Source: Muribaculaceae bacterium (GTDB taxonomy: Bacteria > Bacteroidota > Bacteroidia > Bacteroidales > Muribaculaceae). From it: a stretch of 12,485 nucleotides of DNA. Below the pieces are notes generated by a model. That model saw only the letters and a list, made by a program, of their open reading frames with translations. It had not been told where the DNA came from and searched no databases. The position numbers and the translations under genes were made by a program. The stretch spans positions 1 through 12,485 of the forward strand of contig JAEEVB010000051.1 of assembly GCA_016287065.1 (NCBI GenBank). Direction: 5' to 3'. This document shows, piece after piece, positions 1-7,719 of this stretch (its first letter is position 1; the number at the start of each line of letters is the position of its first letter).

Positions 1-31
1 GAGCCCCACACCATTCTATGCAAACAACAAG

Positions 32-94
32 GACTCGGGACCAATTACCCGTAATCTCTTTTTGAATTAACATATTATTAACTTTTCCCGAGTC
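32..94 (+). terminator. Long inverted repeat followed by a T-tract, possible terminator of an upstream gene
   Basis: GACTCGGGA at 32-40 is the exact reverse complement of TCCCGAGTC at 86-94. A run of seven Ts begins a few bases after the right arm (98-104). The 45-nt loop contains a smaller hairpin, ATTAC-CC-GTAAT at 44-55. This could terminate a gene lying left of the window. The loop is longer than in a typical intrinsic terminator, so the assignment is tentative. I could not support any reading frame ending in bases 1-70. Confidence 0.35.
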
Positions 95-118
95 AACTTT
101 TTTCAGGACGATACAGGG

Positions 119-224
119 CATCTAGAACGGCTAGATCGGCTAGAGCATCTAGAACCTTTAACTGAAAACCTTTAACTGATAACTGAAAACTGAAAATTTT
201 TCCCGCTTTTCCCGCTTTTCCCAA
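119..224. repeat. Three consecutive short tandem-repeat arrays (9-bp x4, 7-bp, 9-bp x3)
   Basis: Bases 119-154 are four 9-bp units of the form CRKCTAGAN, with CTAG at 122, 131, 140 and 149, exactly 9 apart. Bases 160-193 hold AACTGA at 160, 174, 181 and 188, a 7-bp phase with one degenerate unit; ACCTTTAACTGA is repeated 14 bp apart at 154 and 168. Bases 198-224 are TTTTCCCGC, TTTTCCCGC, TTTTCCCAA. The rest of 1-386 holds only the inverted repeat at 32-94 and the promoter at 317-346; I see no supported gene. Function is unknown: iterons, regulator sites or slippage-prone filler are all possible. Confidence 0.75.
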
Positions 225-316
225 AAGATTCATCTATCCCCCAAGTCTCTTTGCGAGAGAAAAAGCAACCTCTGTACTGCCAGGTCGGGCACAGAAGCGA
301 TTTTTGGGGTTGATTG

Positions 317-346
317 TTGGGATTCAGCATTATTTTTGTAATTTTG
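317..346 (+). promoter_or_regulatory. Bacteroidota-type promoter for the glycosyltransferase gene
   Basis: The -7 element TAATTTTG at 339-346 fits TAnnTTTG exactly. A TTG at 317-319 lies 19 nt upstream, the expected -33 spacing. The start codon follows 40 nt downstream, so this is the natural promoter for the gene at 387. Confidence 0.65.
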
Positions 347-386
347 TGAGTTGTAAAATTTCAATCGTCTATCAAGCAAGCATTTT

Positions 387-1958
387 ATGAAAGCCTTCAT
401 ATCTCTTAGCTCCATGTCGCCAAGTTGTAAAAACAACCTCTTGCTGGCTGCGCTGTGCTGGCTCATGGCATTTGTGCTCATGTTCTTCTTTTCACGCGAC
501 TCCTACATTTTTGATGTGTGGTGGAGGCAAGACTCTAACTGGTTCATGACCTGTGGCAGAGCTTGGATGAACGGCATGACTCCCTATGTTGACTTTTGCG
601 ACTCCAAAGGCCCACTGCTGTGGCTCATCTATGGTATGGGCTACCTCATCAGTCCCAAGAGCTATGTGGGGGTGATGTGGATTAGCTCTATCACTTATGC
701 CATAGTGTTTTTCTTTTCCTACAAGATATTGCGCCTGCTGGGTGCCAGTCGGTTGGTGCGCATGGCTGCGCTCATGGTGCTTGCATGGCTCATGCTCAAC
801 GGCTTTGTGCACGACGATGTGCGTGCCGAGGACTTCTGCCAGGCTTTCTTTGCACCGGTTCTCTACCGTTTTGTGCTGCACGACACGCGTCACAACCTCA
901 CTGCACGTCAGGTGGCATGGAGTGCTGCTGTGCTGGGAGTGTGCCTGGCTGGAACGCTGCTCATCAAGTATAGTATCACGCTCATGCTCATTGCCTTTGT
1001 GCCGCATTTCTGCTATGTGTTTCCGCGCAAGGCTGGGTTGTCGCCCCTCAAGGCTTTCCTGCTCATGGCAGGGGCCGCTGTGGTCGTGCTGTTGCCGTGG
1101 CTGGTGGTAATGCTGGCTCAGGGCTGGTTCAAACCCTTTATCGAGGAGTATTTTCTGAAAACCCTCACAACCCTTAACAATTTGGGCGAAACCAAGTTGT
1201 CGCAGGCTTCGGTGGCGCATGTGGTGTTCAGGAAGAGCCTGATTCTCTACATCCTGTTCATTGCTGCGATGGTGCTTCTCTATGAGCGCAAATACCGCAA
1301 GTGGTGGCTCATGGTGGTGATGGTATGGACCACGATAGTGGTGCTGCTCAACGGCAAGTCGTTTGTCTACTACAGTTCGCTGGCCTTGCTGTCCGCACCG
1401 GGTCTTGCCATCCTGTTCTCCAGTTTCCAGCATAAGTCGTGGGCACGTTCGGCGGCCTTTTCCATCACCTTGATAGCCTTCTTCTTCATTGGCATCACCA
1501 ACCAGAGCCGTAGCAGTTCGTTCTTCACGCACGACCTTGCCAAGCGCGACCGCTTCTACTATTATGGCGGTCTCATGAGTCAGGTGCAGCACCCGCGCAT
1601 CCTTTTCTGGGACATGCACGACAAGGGTCAGGGCCTGCCTGCCGAGGCTTTGCCTGCCTGCCCCTACTGGGCTTTGCAGGAAGGTGCTACCGATGAGATG
1701 CGACTCGATCAGGATAAGGCGGCTCGTGAAAAACGCTGCGATTTTGTGCTCATCGACCATGCCGACACGACTCATGCCCGCCAGCTCGAGCAGTGGGGCT
1801 ACTATCGCTACGACTACTGGGACCGCCGTGACCCCCACAAGCACCTGAGCAAGGATGGCCACGATGTGCTCTACAGTACCCGCCCGCTGCACGACACCAT
1901 TGTGCATGTGAGCAACCTCGATGTGCTCCTCAAGCGCCCCATCCACTTCCCCAAATAA
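387..1958 (+). CDS. Polytopic membrane glycosyltransferase, GT-C / GT39 (ArnT/PMT-like) superfamily
   Basis: This 523-residue protein has about ten hydrophobic helices (roughly residues 17-35, 76-112, 123-141, 177-206, 221-244, 284-299, 305-322, 327-346, 353-371). The first periplasmic loop carries acidic residues (D49) and the stretch G-x-TPYVDFCDSKGP around 63-76. That stretch matches the G-x-PY-x-D-x-x-D-x-KGP signature I associate with Bacteroidota GT39-like enzymes, which transfer a sugar from a lipid-phosphate donor to an envelope acceptor. Residues from about 375 on form a hydrophilic C-terminal domain, probably periplasmic. Donor and acceptor cannot be told from sequence. It appears monocistronic, with its own promoter and 136 nt before parC. 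An alternative ATG lies at codon 10. An apparent long ORF on the opposite strand is only its shadow. Confidence 0.75.
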   Translation: MKAFISLSSMSPSCKNNLLLAALCWLMAFVLMFFFSRDSYIFDVWWRQDSNWFMTCGRAWMNGMTPYVDFCDSKGPLLWLIYGMGYLISPKSYVGVMWISSITYAIVFFFSYKILRLLGASRLVRMAALMVLAWLMLNGFVHDDVRAEDFCQAFFAPVLYRFVLHDTRHNLTARQVAWSAAVLGVCLAGTLLIKYSITLMLIAFVPHFCYVFPRKAGLSPLKAFLLMAGAAVVVLLPWLVVMLAQGWFKPFIEEYFLKTLTTLNNLGETKLSQASVAHVVFRKSLILYILFIAAMVLLYERKYRKWWLMVVMVWTTIVVLLNGKSFVYYSSLALLSAPGLAILFSSFQHKSWARSAAFSITLIAFFFIGITNQSRSSSFFTHDLAKRDRFYYYGGLMSQVQHPRILFWDMHDKGQGLPAEALPACPYWALQEGATDEMRLDQDKAAREKRCDFVLIDHADTTHARQLEQWGYYRYDYWDRRDPHKHLSKDGHDVLYSTRPLHDTIVHVSNLDVLLKRPIHFPK

Positions 1959-1989
1959 CAACCGTAAATTACGGGTACAAATGCTGTGG

Positions 1990-2009
1990 TGAAAAAAGGC
2001 TTTTTTTCA
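1990..2009 (+). terminator. A/T hairpin after the glycosyltransferase gene, weak terminator candidate
   Basis: TGAAAAAA (1990-1997) can pair with TTTTTTCA (2002-2009) across a GGCT loop, giving an 8-bp A/T-rich stem whose right arm is itself T-rich. A small hairpin, CCGTA-AAT-TACGG, lies at 1962-1974. Stability is low, so this is only a candidate end for the upstream transcript. Confidence 0.3.
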
Positions 2010-2025
2010 TCGCACCCCATCTTTA

Positions 2026-2057
2026 TTTGTGGCAATTCAGGTTTTTTTGTAACTTTG
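2026..2057 (+). promoter_or_regulatory. Bacteroidota-type promoter for parC and downstream genes
   Basis: TTTG at 2026-2029 and TAACTTTG (TAnnTTTG) at 2050-2057 are separated by 20 nt, a near-perfect Bacteroidota sigma-70 promoter. It lies 37 nt before the parC ATG. No other promoter of this quality was seen before 6878, so it may also drive the two downstream genes. Confidence 0.7.
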
Positions 2058-2094
2058 TAGGTTAATTGCCGAAAACTGTACTTTTAGCTACACT

Positions 2095-4947
2095 ATGAAG
2101 AAAAAGAAAGACGAAGAGAAACCTGAAGAGTTGAACGAAGAGCAACTGAATGCTGCCGAAGAACAGGTGAACGACACTGCCGATACCGCTGACGGTCAAT
2201 CAGAAGACCAGCCTCAAGACGATTCGCAGACCAGTGCCCACTCAACCTATCAGGTGCCAAAAGATAAGAAACTGCAGCTTTCGGGCATGTATGAGAATTG
2301 GTTTCTCGACTATGCCAGCTATGTGATTCTGGAGCGTGCCGTGCCCCACATCGAGGATGGCTTCAAGCCTGTGCAGCGTCGCATCATGCATGTGATGAAA
2401 CAGAGCGACAACGGTCATACCCAGAAGGTGGCCGGTATCGTGGGCGACACCATGCATTATCATCCCCACGGCGATGCGTCGATCTACTCGGCGCTGGTGC
2501 AGTTGGGACAGAAAGGGCTGCTCATCGATACCCAGGGTAACTGGGGTAACATACTCACCGGCGACGGTGCCGCTGCGGGCCGATACATCGAAGCACGCCT
2601 CTCGGAGTTTGCCCTGGAAACCGTTTTCGACCCTAAGGTGACCGAGTGGACCCTGTCCTACGACGGGCAGAACAAGGAACCCATCACCCTGCCTGCCAAG
2701 TTCCCGCTGCTCATCGCGCAGGGAGCCGAGGGCATTGCGGTGGGTCTGTCGTGCAAGATTCTGCCCCACAATTTCAACGAGATTCTCGATGCCGCAGTCT
2801 CTTACCTCAAAGGCGAGGACTTCCAGCTCTATCCTGACTTTCCCACGGGTGGCTATATCGACGTGAACAATTACAAGGATGGCGAACGTGGCGGTAATGT
2901 GCGGGTGCGAACCAAAATCGAGAAGTTCGACAACAAGACCCTGCTTGTGAAAGACGTGCCCTACGGCAAGACGGTGGGCAATATCATCGACTCTATCCTG
3001 AAGGCTGCCGAGAAAGGTAAGATCAAGATACGCAAGGTGGAGGACAACACTTCGTCGCAGGCCGAAATCATTGTGCACCTGCAACCTGGCACCTCGAGCG
3101 ACAAGGCCATCGATGCCCTCTATGCCTTCAGCGACTGCGAGATAAGCATCTCGCCCAACTGCTGTGTGATCAAGGACGAGAAGCCACAGTTTCTCAATAT
3201 CAGCGAACTGCTGCGCTTTAGCGTAGACCGCACCAAGGACATCCTGAAAGCCGAACTCGACTACCAGCGCAACGAGACGCAGGAGTCGCTCCTCTTTGCC
3301 TCACTCGAGAAAATCTTCATCGAGGAGCGCATCTATAAGGACAAAGGCTTTGAGCAGGCCAAGGATATGGACGCTGCCGTGGCTCATGTCGACAAGCGCC
3401 TGGAACCCTTCAAACCTCAGTTCTACCGCGAAATCACACGCGACGACATTTTGCGGCTCATGGAAATCAAGATGGCCCGTATCCTGAAGTTCAACATCGA
3501 CAAGGCCAACAATTATATTGCCACGCTCAACGAGCGCATTGCCGACATCGACTACAAGTTGGCCCACCTGGTGGAGCACACCATCAATTGGTACACCGCC
3601 TTGAAGAACAAGTATGGTGCCCGCTTCCCGCGCCGCACCATCATTCGCGATTTCGATACCATCGTGGCATCGAAGGTGGCCGAGGCCAACGAGAAACTCT
3701 ACATCAACCGAGCCGACGGCTTCATTGGCACTGCGCTGAAGAAGGACGAGTTTGTGTGCAACTGCTCCGATATCGACGACATCATCATCTTCTACAAAGA
3801 TGGCAAGTACAAGGTCATCAAGGTGAGCGACAAGGTGTATGTAGGGAAAAATATACTGTATCTCAATGTATTCAAGCGCAACGATAGCCGCACTGTCTAC
3901 AATGTGCTGTATCAGGACGGCAAGGGTGGGGTGGTCTACATGAAGCGCTTTGCCGTGACGGGTATCACGCGTGACAAGGAATATGACCTTACCACCGGCA
4001 AGCCTGGCAGCAAGGTGCTGTGGTTCACCGCCAATCCCAATGGCGAGGCCGAGGTGTTGCGCATCACCCTCAAACCCAAGTTCAGGCTCAAGGTGCTGCA
4101 ATTCGACGTCGATTTGGCCGAACTCGCCATCAAGGGCAAGCAGGCGCGTGGCAATATTGTGACCAAGAACGAGATTCACCGCATTTCGCTCAAGGAGCAT
4201 GGTGTGAGCACGCTGGGCGACCGCGAGATATGGTTCGATCCCGATATTCTGCGCCTGAACTATGAGGGCCATGGCCTGTCGCTCGGCAAGTTTGGTGGCG
4301 ACGACCGTGTGCTGGTCATTATGCAAAACGGCGACTTCTACACTACCAGCAGTGAGGCAACCAATCACTATGAGGAGGGCATTCGATACATTGGCAAGTA
4401 TGACCCCTCGGTGGTGTGGACCGCCATTGTCGACGATGCCGACCAGGGTTATTACTACATCAAGCGCTGTCCGCTCGAGGACAATGCTAAGAAACAGAGC
4501 ATGATAGGCGGCAATCCCGACTCGCAGCTCATCTTGCTCTCCAGCGAGAAGTATCCCCGCTTTGAGGTGAAGTTTGGCGAGGGCGATGCTTTCCGCGAGA
4601 ACCTGATTATTGATGCCGACGAGTTCATTGCCGTGAAGTCGTTCAAGGCAAAGGGCAAGCGCGTGACCAACTATGTGATCGACAGTGTCACCGAGATTGA
4701 ACCCCGCGAGGTTCCCGAAGAAGAACCCCAGCAGCCCGATGTGGCACCAGTCGATGACGAGGAAGAGAATACTCCTGCTCCTATTGAAACTCCCACTGAA
4801 ACTGCACCCGAGGAGGAAAAGCCCGCGGCCGACGACAAGCCTGCAGATGATGACAAGTCCGACGGCAAACCCGCCGAAGCCGAGATGAGTCAGCAAGAAG
4901 TGCGTGATCGCCTCACGGGCCAGACGCGCCTGTTCGATGACATGTAA
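2095..4947 (+). CDS. parC: DNA topoisomerase IV subunit A (type IIA topoisomerase A subunit)
   Basis: The 950-residue product is the DNA-cleaving subunit that, with ParE, decatenates and relaxes chromosomes. The winged-helix cleavage core starts near residue 63. YHPHGD is at 122-127, and the active-site tyrosine is Y164 in GRYIEARL, followed by the tower and coiled-coil region (about 390-500). The C-terminal beta-pinwheel (about 545-870) has only a degenerate GyrA-box (KQARGNI), which favours ParC over GyrA. Two low-complexity acidic tails stand out: residues 1-55 and about 876-930. They make the protein longer than the roughly 880-920 residues I would expect. The positions matching E. coli GyrA Ser83 and Asp87 are A128 and S132. 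parE is not in the window. The gene for a DUF3316-like protein follows after 18 nt. Long minus-strand ORFs here are shadows. Confidence 0.93.
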   Translation: MKKKKDEEKPEELNEEQLNAAEEQVNDTADTADGQSEDQPQDDSQTSAHSTYQVPKDKKLQLSGMYENWFLDYASYVILERAVPHIEDGFKPVQRRIMHVMKQSDNGHTQKVAGIVGDTMHYHPHGDASIYSALVQLGQKGLLIDTQGNWGNILTGDGAAAGRYIEARLSEFALETVFDPKVTEWTLSYDGQNKEPITLPAKFPLLIAQGAEGIAVGLSCKILPHNFNEILDAAVSYLKGEDFQLYPDFPTGGYIDVNNYKDGERGGNVRVRTKIEKFDNKTLLVKDVPYGKTVGNIIDSILKAAEKGKIKIRKVEDNTSSQAEIIVHLQPGTSSDKAIDALYAFSDCEISISPNCCVIKDEKPQFLNISELLRFSVDRTKDILKAELDYQRNETQESLLFASLEKIFIEERIYKDKGFEQAKDMDAAVAHVDKRLEPFKPQFYREITRDDILRLMEIKMARILKFNIDKANNYIATLNERIADIDYKLAHLVEHTINWYTALKNKYGARFPRRTIIRDFDTIVASKVAEANEKLYINRADGFIGTALKKDEFVCNCSDIDDIIIFYKDGKYKVIKVSDKVYVGKNILYLNVFKRNDSRTVYNVLYQDGKGGVVYMKRFAVTGITRDKEYDLTTGKPGSKVLWFTANPNGEAEVLRITLKPKFRLKVLQFDVDLAELAIKGKQARGNIVTKNEIHRISLKEHGVSTLGDREIWFDPDILRLNYEGHGLSLGKFGGDDRVLVIMQNGDFYTTSSEATNHYEEGIRYIGKYDPSVVWTAIVDDADQGYYYIKRCPLEDNAKKQSMIGGNPDSQLILLSSEKYPRFEVKFGEGDAFRENLIIDADEFIAVKSFKAKGKRVTNYVIDSVTEIEPREVPEEEPQQPDVAPVDDEEENTPAPIETPTETAPEEEKPAADDKPADDDKSDGKPAEAEMSQQEVRDRLTGQTRLFDDM

Positions 4948-4965
4948 TTTTTTAATGCATAACGC

Positions 4966-5844
4966 GTGAAACTCTTGAAACACTTGATGAAAATATTGAC
5001 CGCCTGGCTCCTATGCGCTTGCACAGGGCACTTTGCCGCCATGGCGCAAGACTCGGTCGAGGTGGTGCGGCCTGTGCACTACACCATGATGGGCGAGGTA
5101 GGCCATGCATCGCTGCTTGATTCCTATCTCACACCCATCACCTACACGGGCTTGAACCTGGGGCTGGGTTTCGAGCATTTCCAGGCCACGGGCTTTAATC
5201 CCGACAAATGGGTGCGTGAACTGGAACTGGGTGCCGACTACAGTTATGTGGAGAACCCGGTGGGCAACCACGAGATGCACTCGCTCATGGGCGAGGCACG
5301 ATGGTCGCTCATGCGCCGCTGGCGCGATGTGCCCGCCCGGCGGCTGCAACTCATGGCGGGCCCCATGGTGAACTTCCGCGGCGGCATACTCTATAACGCC
5401 AACAACTCTAACAATGTGGTGTCGGCGCGCATCCACTTTGCGGTGGGCGTGCAGGCTGCTGCGGTGTATAACACCTCGCTGTTTTCGCATCCGCTGGCAT
5501 TGCGCTATCAGTTGTCGTTGCCGGTACTGGGCGCATTTTTCTCGCCCGAGTACGACGAGGCCTACTATGAGATTTTTGTGGGCAACCGCCGCCACTTGGC
5601 ACATCTGGGATGGTGGGGGAGCCGTTTCGATATGAACAACCTGGTCACGGCCGACTGGCGGTTGGGCGGCACCATTCTGCGTGTGGGCTATCGCTGCCGC
5701 ATCGAGAAATCGTGGGTGAGCCATATCGACACTCGCACTGTGACCCATGCGGTGGTCATCGGTCTGGGCGGTGAAATACTGAATCTCTCGCCATCACGCA
5801 AGTTGAGCGATAAGGCGCGGGTCATGTCGGCCATGTTTGAGTAG
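4966..5844 (+). CDS. Secreted DUF3316-like envelope protein, probable outer-membrane beta-barrel
   Basis: This 292-residue protein starts with a signal peptide (basic residues K2, K5, K9, a hydrophobic run at 10-25, likely cleavage AMA|Q near residue 27). The mature part has alternating hydrophobic/polar beta strands, many aromatic residues and no transmembrane helix. The motif LLDSYLTP (50-57), the NNSNN segment (146-150) and the YYEIF-x-GN region (200-207) resemble the DUF3316 family of Bacteroidota, recalled from memory. No enzymatic motif is visible; an outer-membrane barrel role is inferred. The chosen start is GTG at 4966, giving a basic n-region. An in-frame ATG at 4987 also leaves a usable signal peptide and could be the true start. 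It lies 18 nt after parC and 23 nt before the S41 peptidase, consistent with an operon. Confidence 0.68.
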   Translation: MKLLKHLMKILTAWLLCACTGHFAAMAQDSVEVVRPVHYTMMGEVGHASLLDSYLTPITYTGLNLGLGFEHFQATGFNPDKWVRELELGADYSYVENPVGNHEMHSLMGEARWSLMRRWRDVPARRLQLMAGPMVNFRGGILYNANNSNNVVSARIHFAVGVQAAAVYNTSLFSHPLALRYQLSLPVLGAFFSPEYDEAYYEIFVGNRRHLAHLGWWGSRFDMNNLVTADWRLGGTILRVGYRCRIEKSWVSHIDTRTVTHAVVIGLGGEILNLSPSRKLSDKARVMSAMFE

Positions 5845-5867
5845 TTTTTCTAAAAAAGTTGAACACC

Positions 5868-6878
5868 ATGATGAAGTTGCTCCATAAGATACTGTTGATG
5901 TTGGTCGTGAGTCTGCCGCTGGTGGCGTGTAACGACGATGTGGAGTCGAATTACGACCCCTTCAAGAACTTTGATGCCCTGTGGACGGCTCTGGACGAGC
6001 ACTACACCTTTTTCTCCTACAAGAATATTGATTGGAACGAGGTGGGCAAGCGCTATCGTGCCAAGGTGAAGAAGGAGATGACAAGTCAGGAACTCTTCAA
6101 CCTGTGCAGCGAGATGCTCAAGGAACTCAAGGACGGCCATGTGAACCTCATCTCGGCCACCGATGTGTCGCGTTACTGGATATGGGAACAGTATCCCGAG
6201 AACTACGACGAGCGGCTCATCGACGAGCACTACCTCAACTTCGAGTACAAGCGCACCTCGGGCATCAAGTACCAGATATTGAGCAACAACATCGGCTACA
6301 TGTACTATGGCAGTTTCTCTAACGGAATAGGCGAGGGGAACCTCGATGCCATTCTGGGCTATCTGGCCACGAGCGACGGCCTGGTAATAGACGTGCGCAG
6401 CAATGGTGGCGGCTATCTCCTGAATGTGGAGACGCTGGTGTCGCGCTTCATCACCGAGAAGACGCATGTGGGCTCGATTAAGCACAAGAAGGGTCCGGGA
6501 CATGACGATTTCTCGGAGCCTTATGACTACTACTTTAATCCCACTGAGGGGCACATCCACTACACCAAGCCCGTAGTGGTGCTCGCCAACCGTGGCTCGT
6601 TCAGTGCTACGAACAATTTCGTTTCCATCATGAAACACTTGCCACAGGTGACGGTGGTGGGCGATGTGACGGGGGGCGGCTGTGGCCTGCCCTTCACCAG
6701 CGAGTTGCCCAACGGCTGGACGGTGCGCTTCTCGGCTGCAGTGATTGCCGATGCACAGGGCAACCTCACCGAGTTTGGCGTGGCACCCGATGTGAAGGTC
6801 GACATGAACAAAGCCGACAGTGATGCCGGCCGTGATACCATGCTCGAAGCCGCCTTCAGCGTGCTTCAGTCACAATAA
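5868..6878 (+). CDS. S41-family (tricorn/IRBP-like) serine peptidase, lipoprotein
   Basis: The 336-residue product has a lipoprotein signal (lipobox L18-V-A-C21). Acidic residues follow the cysteine (NDDVE), as in many surface-exported Bacteroidota lipoproteins. The S41 fold is indicated by LKDGH (H91, probable catalytic histidine), GLVIDVRSNGGG (strand and oxyanion region) and GSFSATNN, where S246 is the likely nucleophile. A TGGG segment follows. The lysine expected in CtpA-type enzymes (TFGKG) is absent, which points to the tricorn/IRBP-like branch. No PDZ domain is obvious. Substrate is unknown; it should act in the envelope on proteins or peptides. I chose ATG at 5868, since an upstream in-frame TTG at 5859 adds only three residues; ATG at 5871 is equally possible. 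It is the likely last gene of the parC operon. Confidence 0.82.
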   Translation: MMKLLHKILLMLVVSLPLVACNDDVESNYDPFKNFDALWTALDEHYTFFSYKNIDWNEVGKRYRAKVKKEMTSQELFNLCSEMLKELKDGHVNLISATDVSRYWIWEQYPENYDERLIDEHYLNFEYKRTSGIKYQILSNNIGYMYYGSFSNGIGEGNLDAILGYLATSDGLVIDVRSNGGGYLLNVETLVSRFITEKTHVGSIKHKKGPGHDDFSEPYDYYFNPTEGHIHYTKPVVVLANRGSFSATNNFVSIMKHLPQVTVVGDVTGGGCGLPFTSELPNGWTVRFSAAVIADAQGNLTEFGVAPDVKVDMNKADSDAGRDTMLEAAFSVLQSQ

Positions 6879-6909
6879 ACCCAAATCGGTCATTAAGCCG
6901 AATTGGGTT
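6878..6909. terminator. Bidirectional terminator-like dyad between convergent genes
   Basis: AACCCAAATCGG (6878-6889) and CCGAATTGGGTT (6898-6909) pair over 12 bp with one mismatch around an 8-nt loop. The dyad sits directly after the S41 peptidase stop codon and 21 nt beyond the end of the convergent minus-strand gene. Flanking U-tracts are short in both directions, so efficiency is uncertain. Confidence 0.5.
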
Positions 6910-6930
6910 AAAACTTGTAATTTTCTCGCC

Positions 6931-7578
6931 TTAGTGGACATCGATGCCGTCGAAGTAGAGTTCAGAGATGACGGTGTCCTGGTATTTAGTGCCCGGGTAC
7001 ACATCCATGATCTCGAACTTGAGCGTCCACTGTGCAGCATTGGAGTCGTGGTAGCCCAGCGTGCCCACTTCAAAGCATTGCAGCGTGCGGCTGTCCTGCA
7101 GGTCGAGAATGGCGATGGGCACATCGTTGTAGTACACCTTGAGCTGCTTCACGCGTGAATTCTCTTTCCACAGCTTTGGGTTCTTCACATGGCCGTTGAG
7201 CACTTTCACTGTGGTGACTCGAGGGCAGGAGCCAGGGAAGTAGTAGACGAGGTATTCGCCTATGCCTTGACCGGGTGCGCCCTCGGCCCACACGCTCTCG
7301 TGGTCGAAGTCGTGGGCGTTGGCTCCCTTGTAGTCAAATTTCTTGGATGGGGCGAGGCTGCTCGATGCCAGCACGGTGTCGATTACCCCGCCACAGTACC
7401 AGCTGCACTTGCCGCTGTAAAGGTCTTCGTAGATTACATTCTCGTCGATGAGCGCATCTATGCTCTTGCTGGTGTTGGCAGGCATCTTGTAGATGTGGCT
7501 GGGTTTGATGTGCTTGATTTGTCCTTGCGCCATGAGTGCGGTGGCGATGATGGCAAGCATGAGTGTTATCTTTTTCAT
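6931..7578 (-). CDS. Secreted NADase-type glycan-binding-like (discoidin-like) protein
   Basis: This 215-residue protein begins with a signal peptide (MKKITLMLAIIATALMA, then QGQ). From about residue 60 it is one beta-rich domain. Its landmarks are DYKGANAHDFDHESVWAEG (82-100), GIGEYLVYYF (105-114), VLNGHVKN (126-133), NSRVKQLKVYYN (140-151) and VYPGTKYQDTVISEL (193-207). The arrangement of variable loop, NG-x-x-K, NSRVK-x-L and YPG-x-K-x-x-D-x-x-ISE-x-x-F-x-G resembles the NADase-type glycan-binding domain, a galactose-binding-like fold. No NADase or hydrolase domain is attached, so it looks like a stand-alone binding module. Cysteines (C58, C62, C118, C168) could form disulphides. It is convergent with the S41 peptidase and divergent from the LRR protein. 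Ligand unknown; family assignment is from memory of motifs. Confidence 0.68.
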   Translation of the reverse strand: MKKITLMLAIIATALMAQGQIKHIKPSHIYKMPANTSKSIDALIDENVIYEDLYSGKCSWYCGGVIDTVLASSSLAPSKKFDYKGANAHDFDHESVWAEGAPGQGIGEYLVYYFPGSCPRVTTVKVLNGHVKNPKLWKENSRVKQLKVYYNDVPIAILDLQDSRTLQCFEVGTLGYHDSNAAQWTLKFEIMDVYPGTKYQDTVISELYFDGIDVH

Positions 7579-7608
7579 AAGAAGCGGTTTTAATGGTTCA
7601 AGATGTTA

Positions 7609-7616
7609 CAAATATA
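7609..7616 (-). promoter_or_regulatory. -7 element for the minus-strand glycan-binding-like gene
   Basis: On the minus strand bases 7616-7609 read TATATTTG, matching TAnnTTTG, 30 nt upstream of the start codon. I find no TTG at the expected -33 spacing, so the promoter is weaker or non-consensus. It lies in the 225-bp AT-rich divergent intergenic region. Confidence 0.45.
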
Positions 7617-7687
7617 CACAACTCTTAGATGATTTTTTGCTATTGAGGTTTAATTTTTTTTGTTTATAGCACATTTTTCTTCTTTTT

Positions 7688-7719
7688 TTTGTTTTTTAAC
7701 AAGATCCTTATTATATTTG
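7688..7719 (+). promoter_or_regulatory. Bacteroidota-type promoter for the LRR/dockerin-like gene
   Basis: TTTG at 7688-7691 and TATATTTG at 7712-7719 are separated by 20 nt, matching the consensus exactly. The start codon is 84 nt downstream, leaving a long AT-rich leader. No riboswitch-like structure was recognised in it. Confidence 0.65.

Noticed and set aside
119..224. CRISPR array
   Set aside because: Units are only 7-9 bp, with no spacers of regular length and no cas genes nearby.
492..1961. 489-codon minus-strand frame opposite the glycosyltransferase
   Set aside because: His- and Gln-rich shadow of a membrane protein gene; no recognisable domain and no promoter on that strand.
46..1977. 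TACCCGTAAT at 46-55 and its reverse complement at 1968-1977 flanking the glycosyltransferase gene
   Set aside because: A 10-bp inverted match is expected many times by chance in 12 kb; there is no extended similarity.
3301..4983. 560-codon open frame on the minus strand opposite parC
   Set aside because: It runs antisense through a clearly conserved parC, with no signal, domain or promoter. Its composition (many Val, Leu, His, Ala) is typical of a mirrored GC-biased frame.
5011..5748. 245-codon minus-strand frame opposite the DUF3316-like gene
   Set aside because: The plus strand has a signal peptide and family-like motifs; the minus frame is His-rich and featureless.
5850..6638. 262-codon minus-strand frame opposite the S41 peptidase
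   Set aside because: The plus strand carries the full S41 motif set; the minus frame is its shadow.
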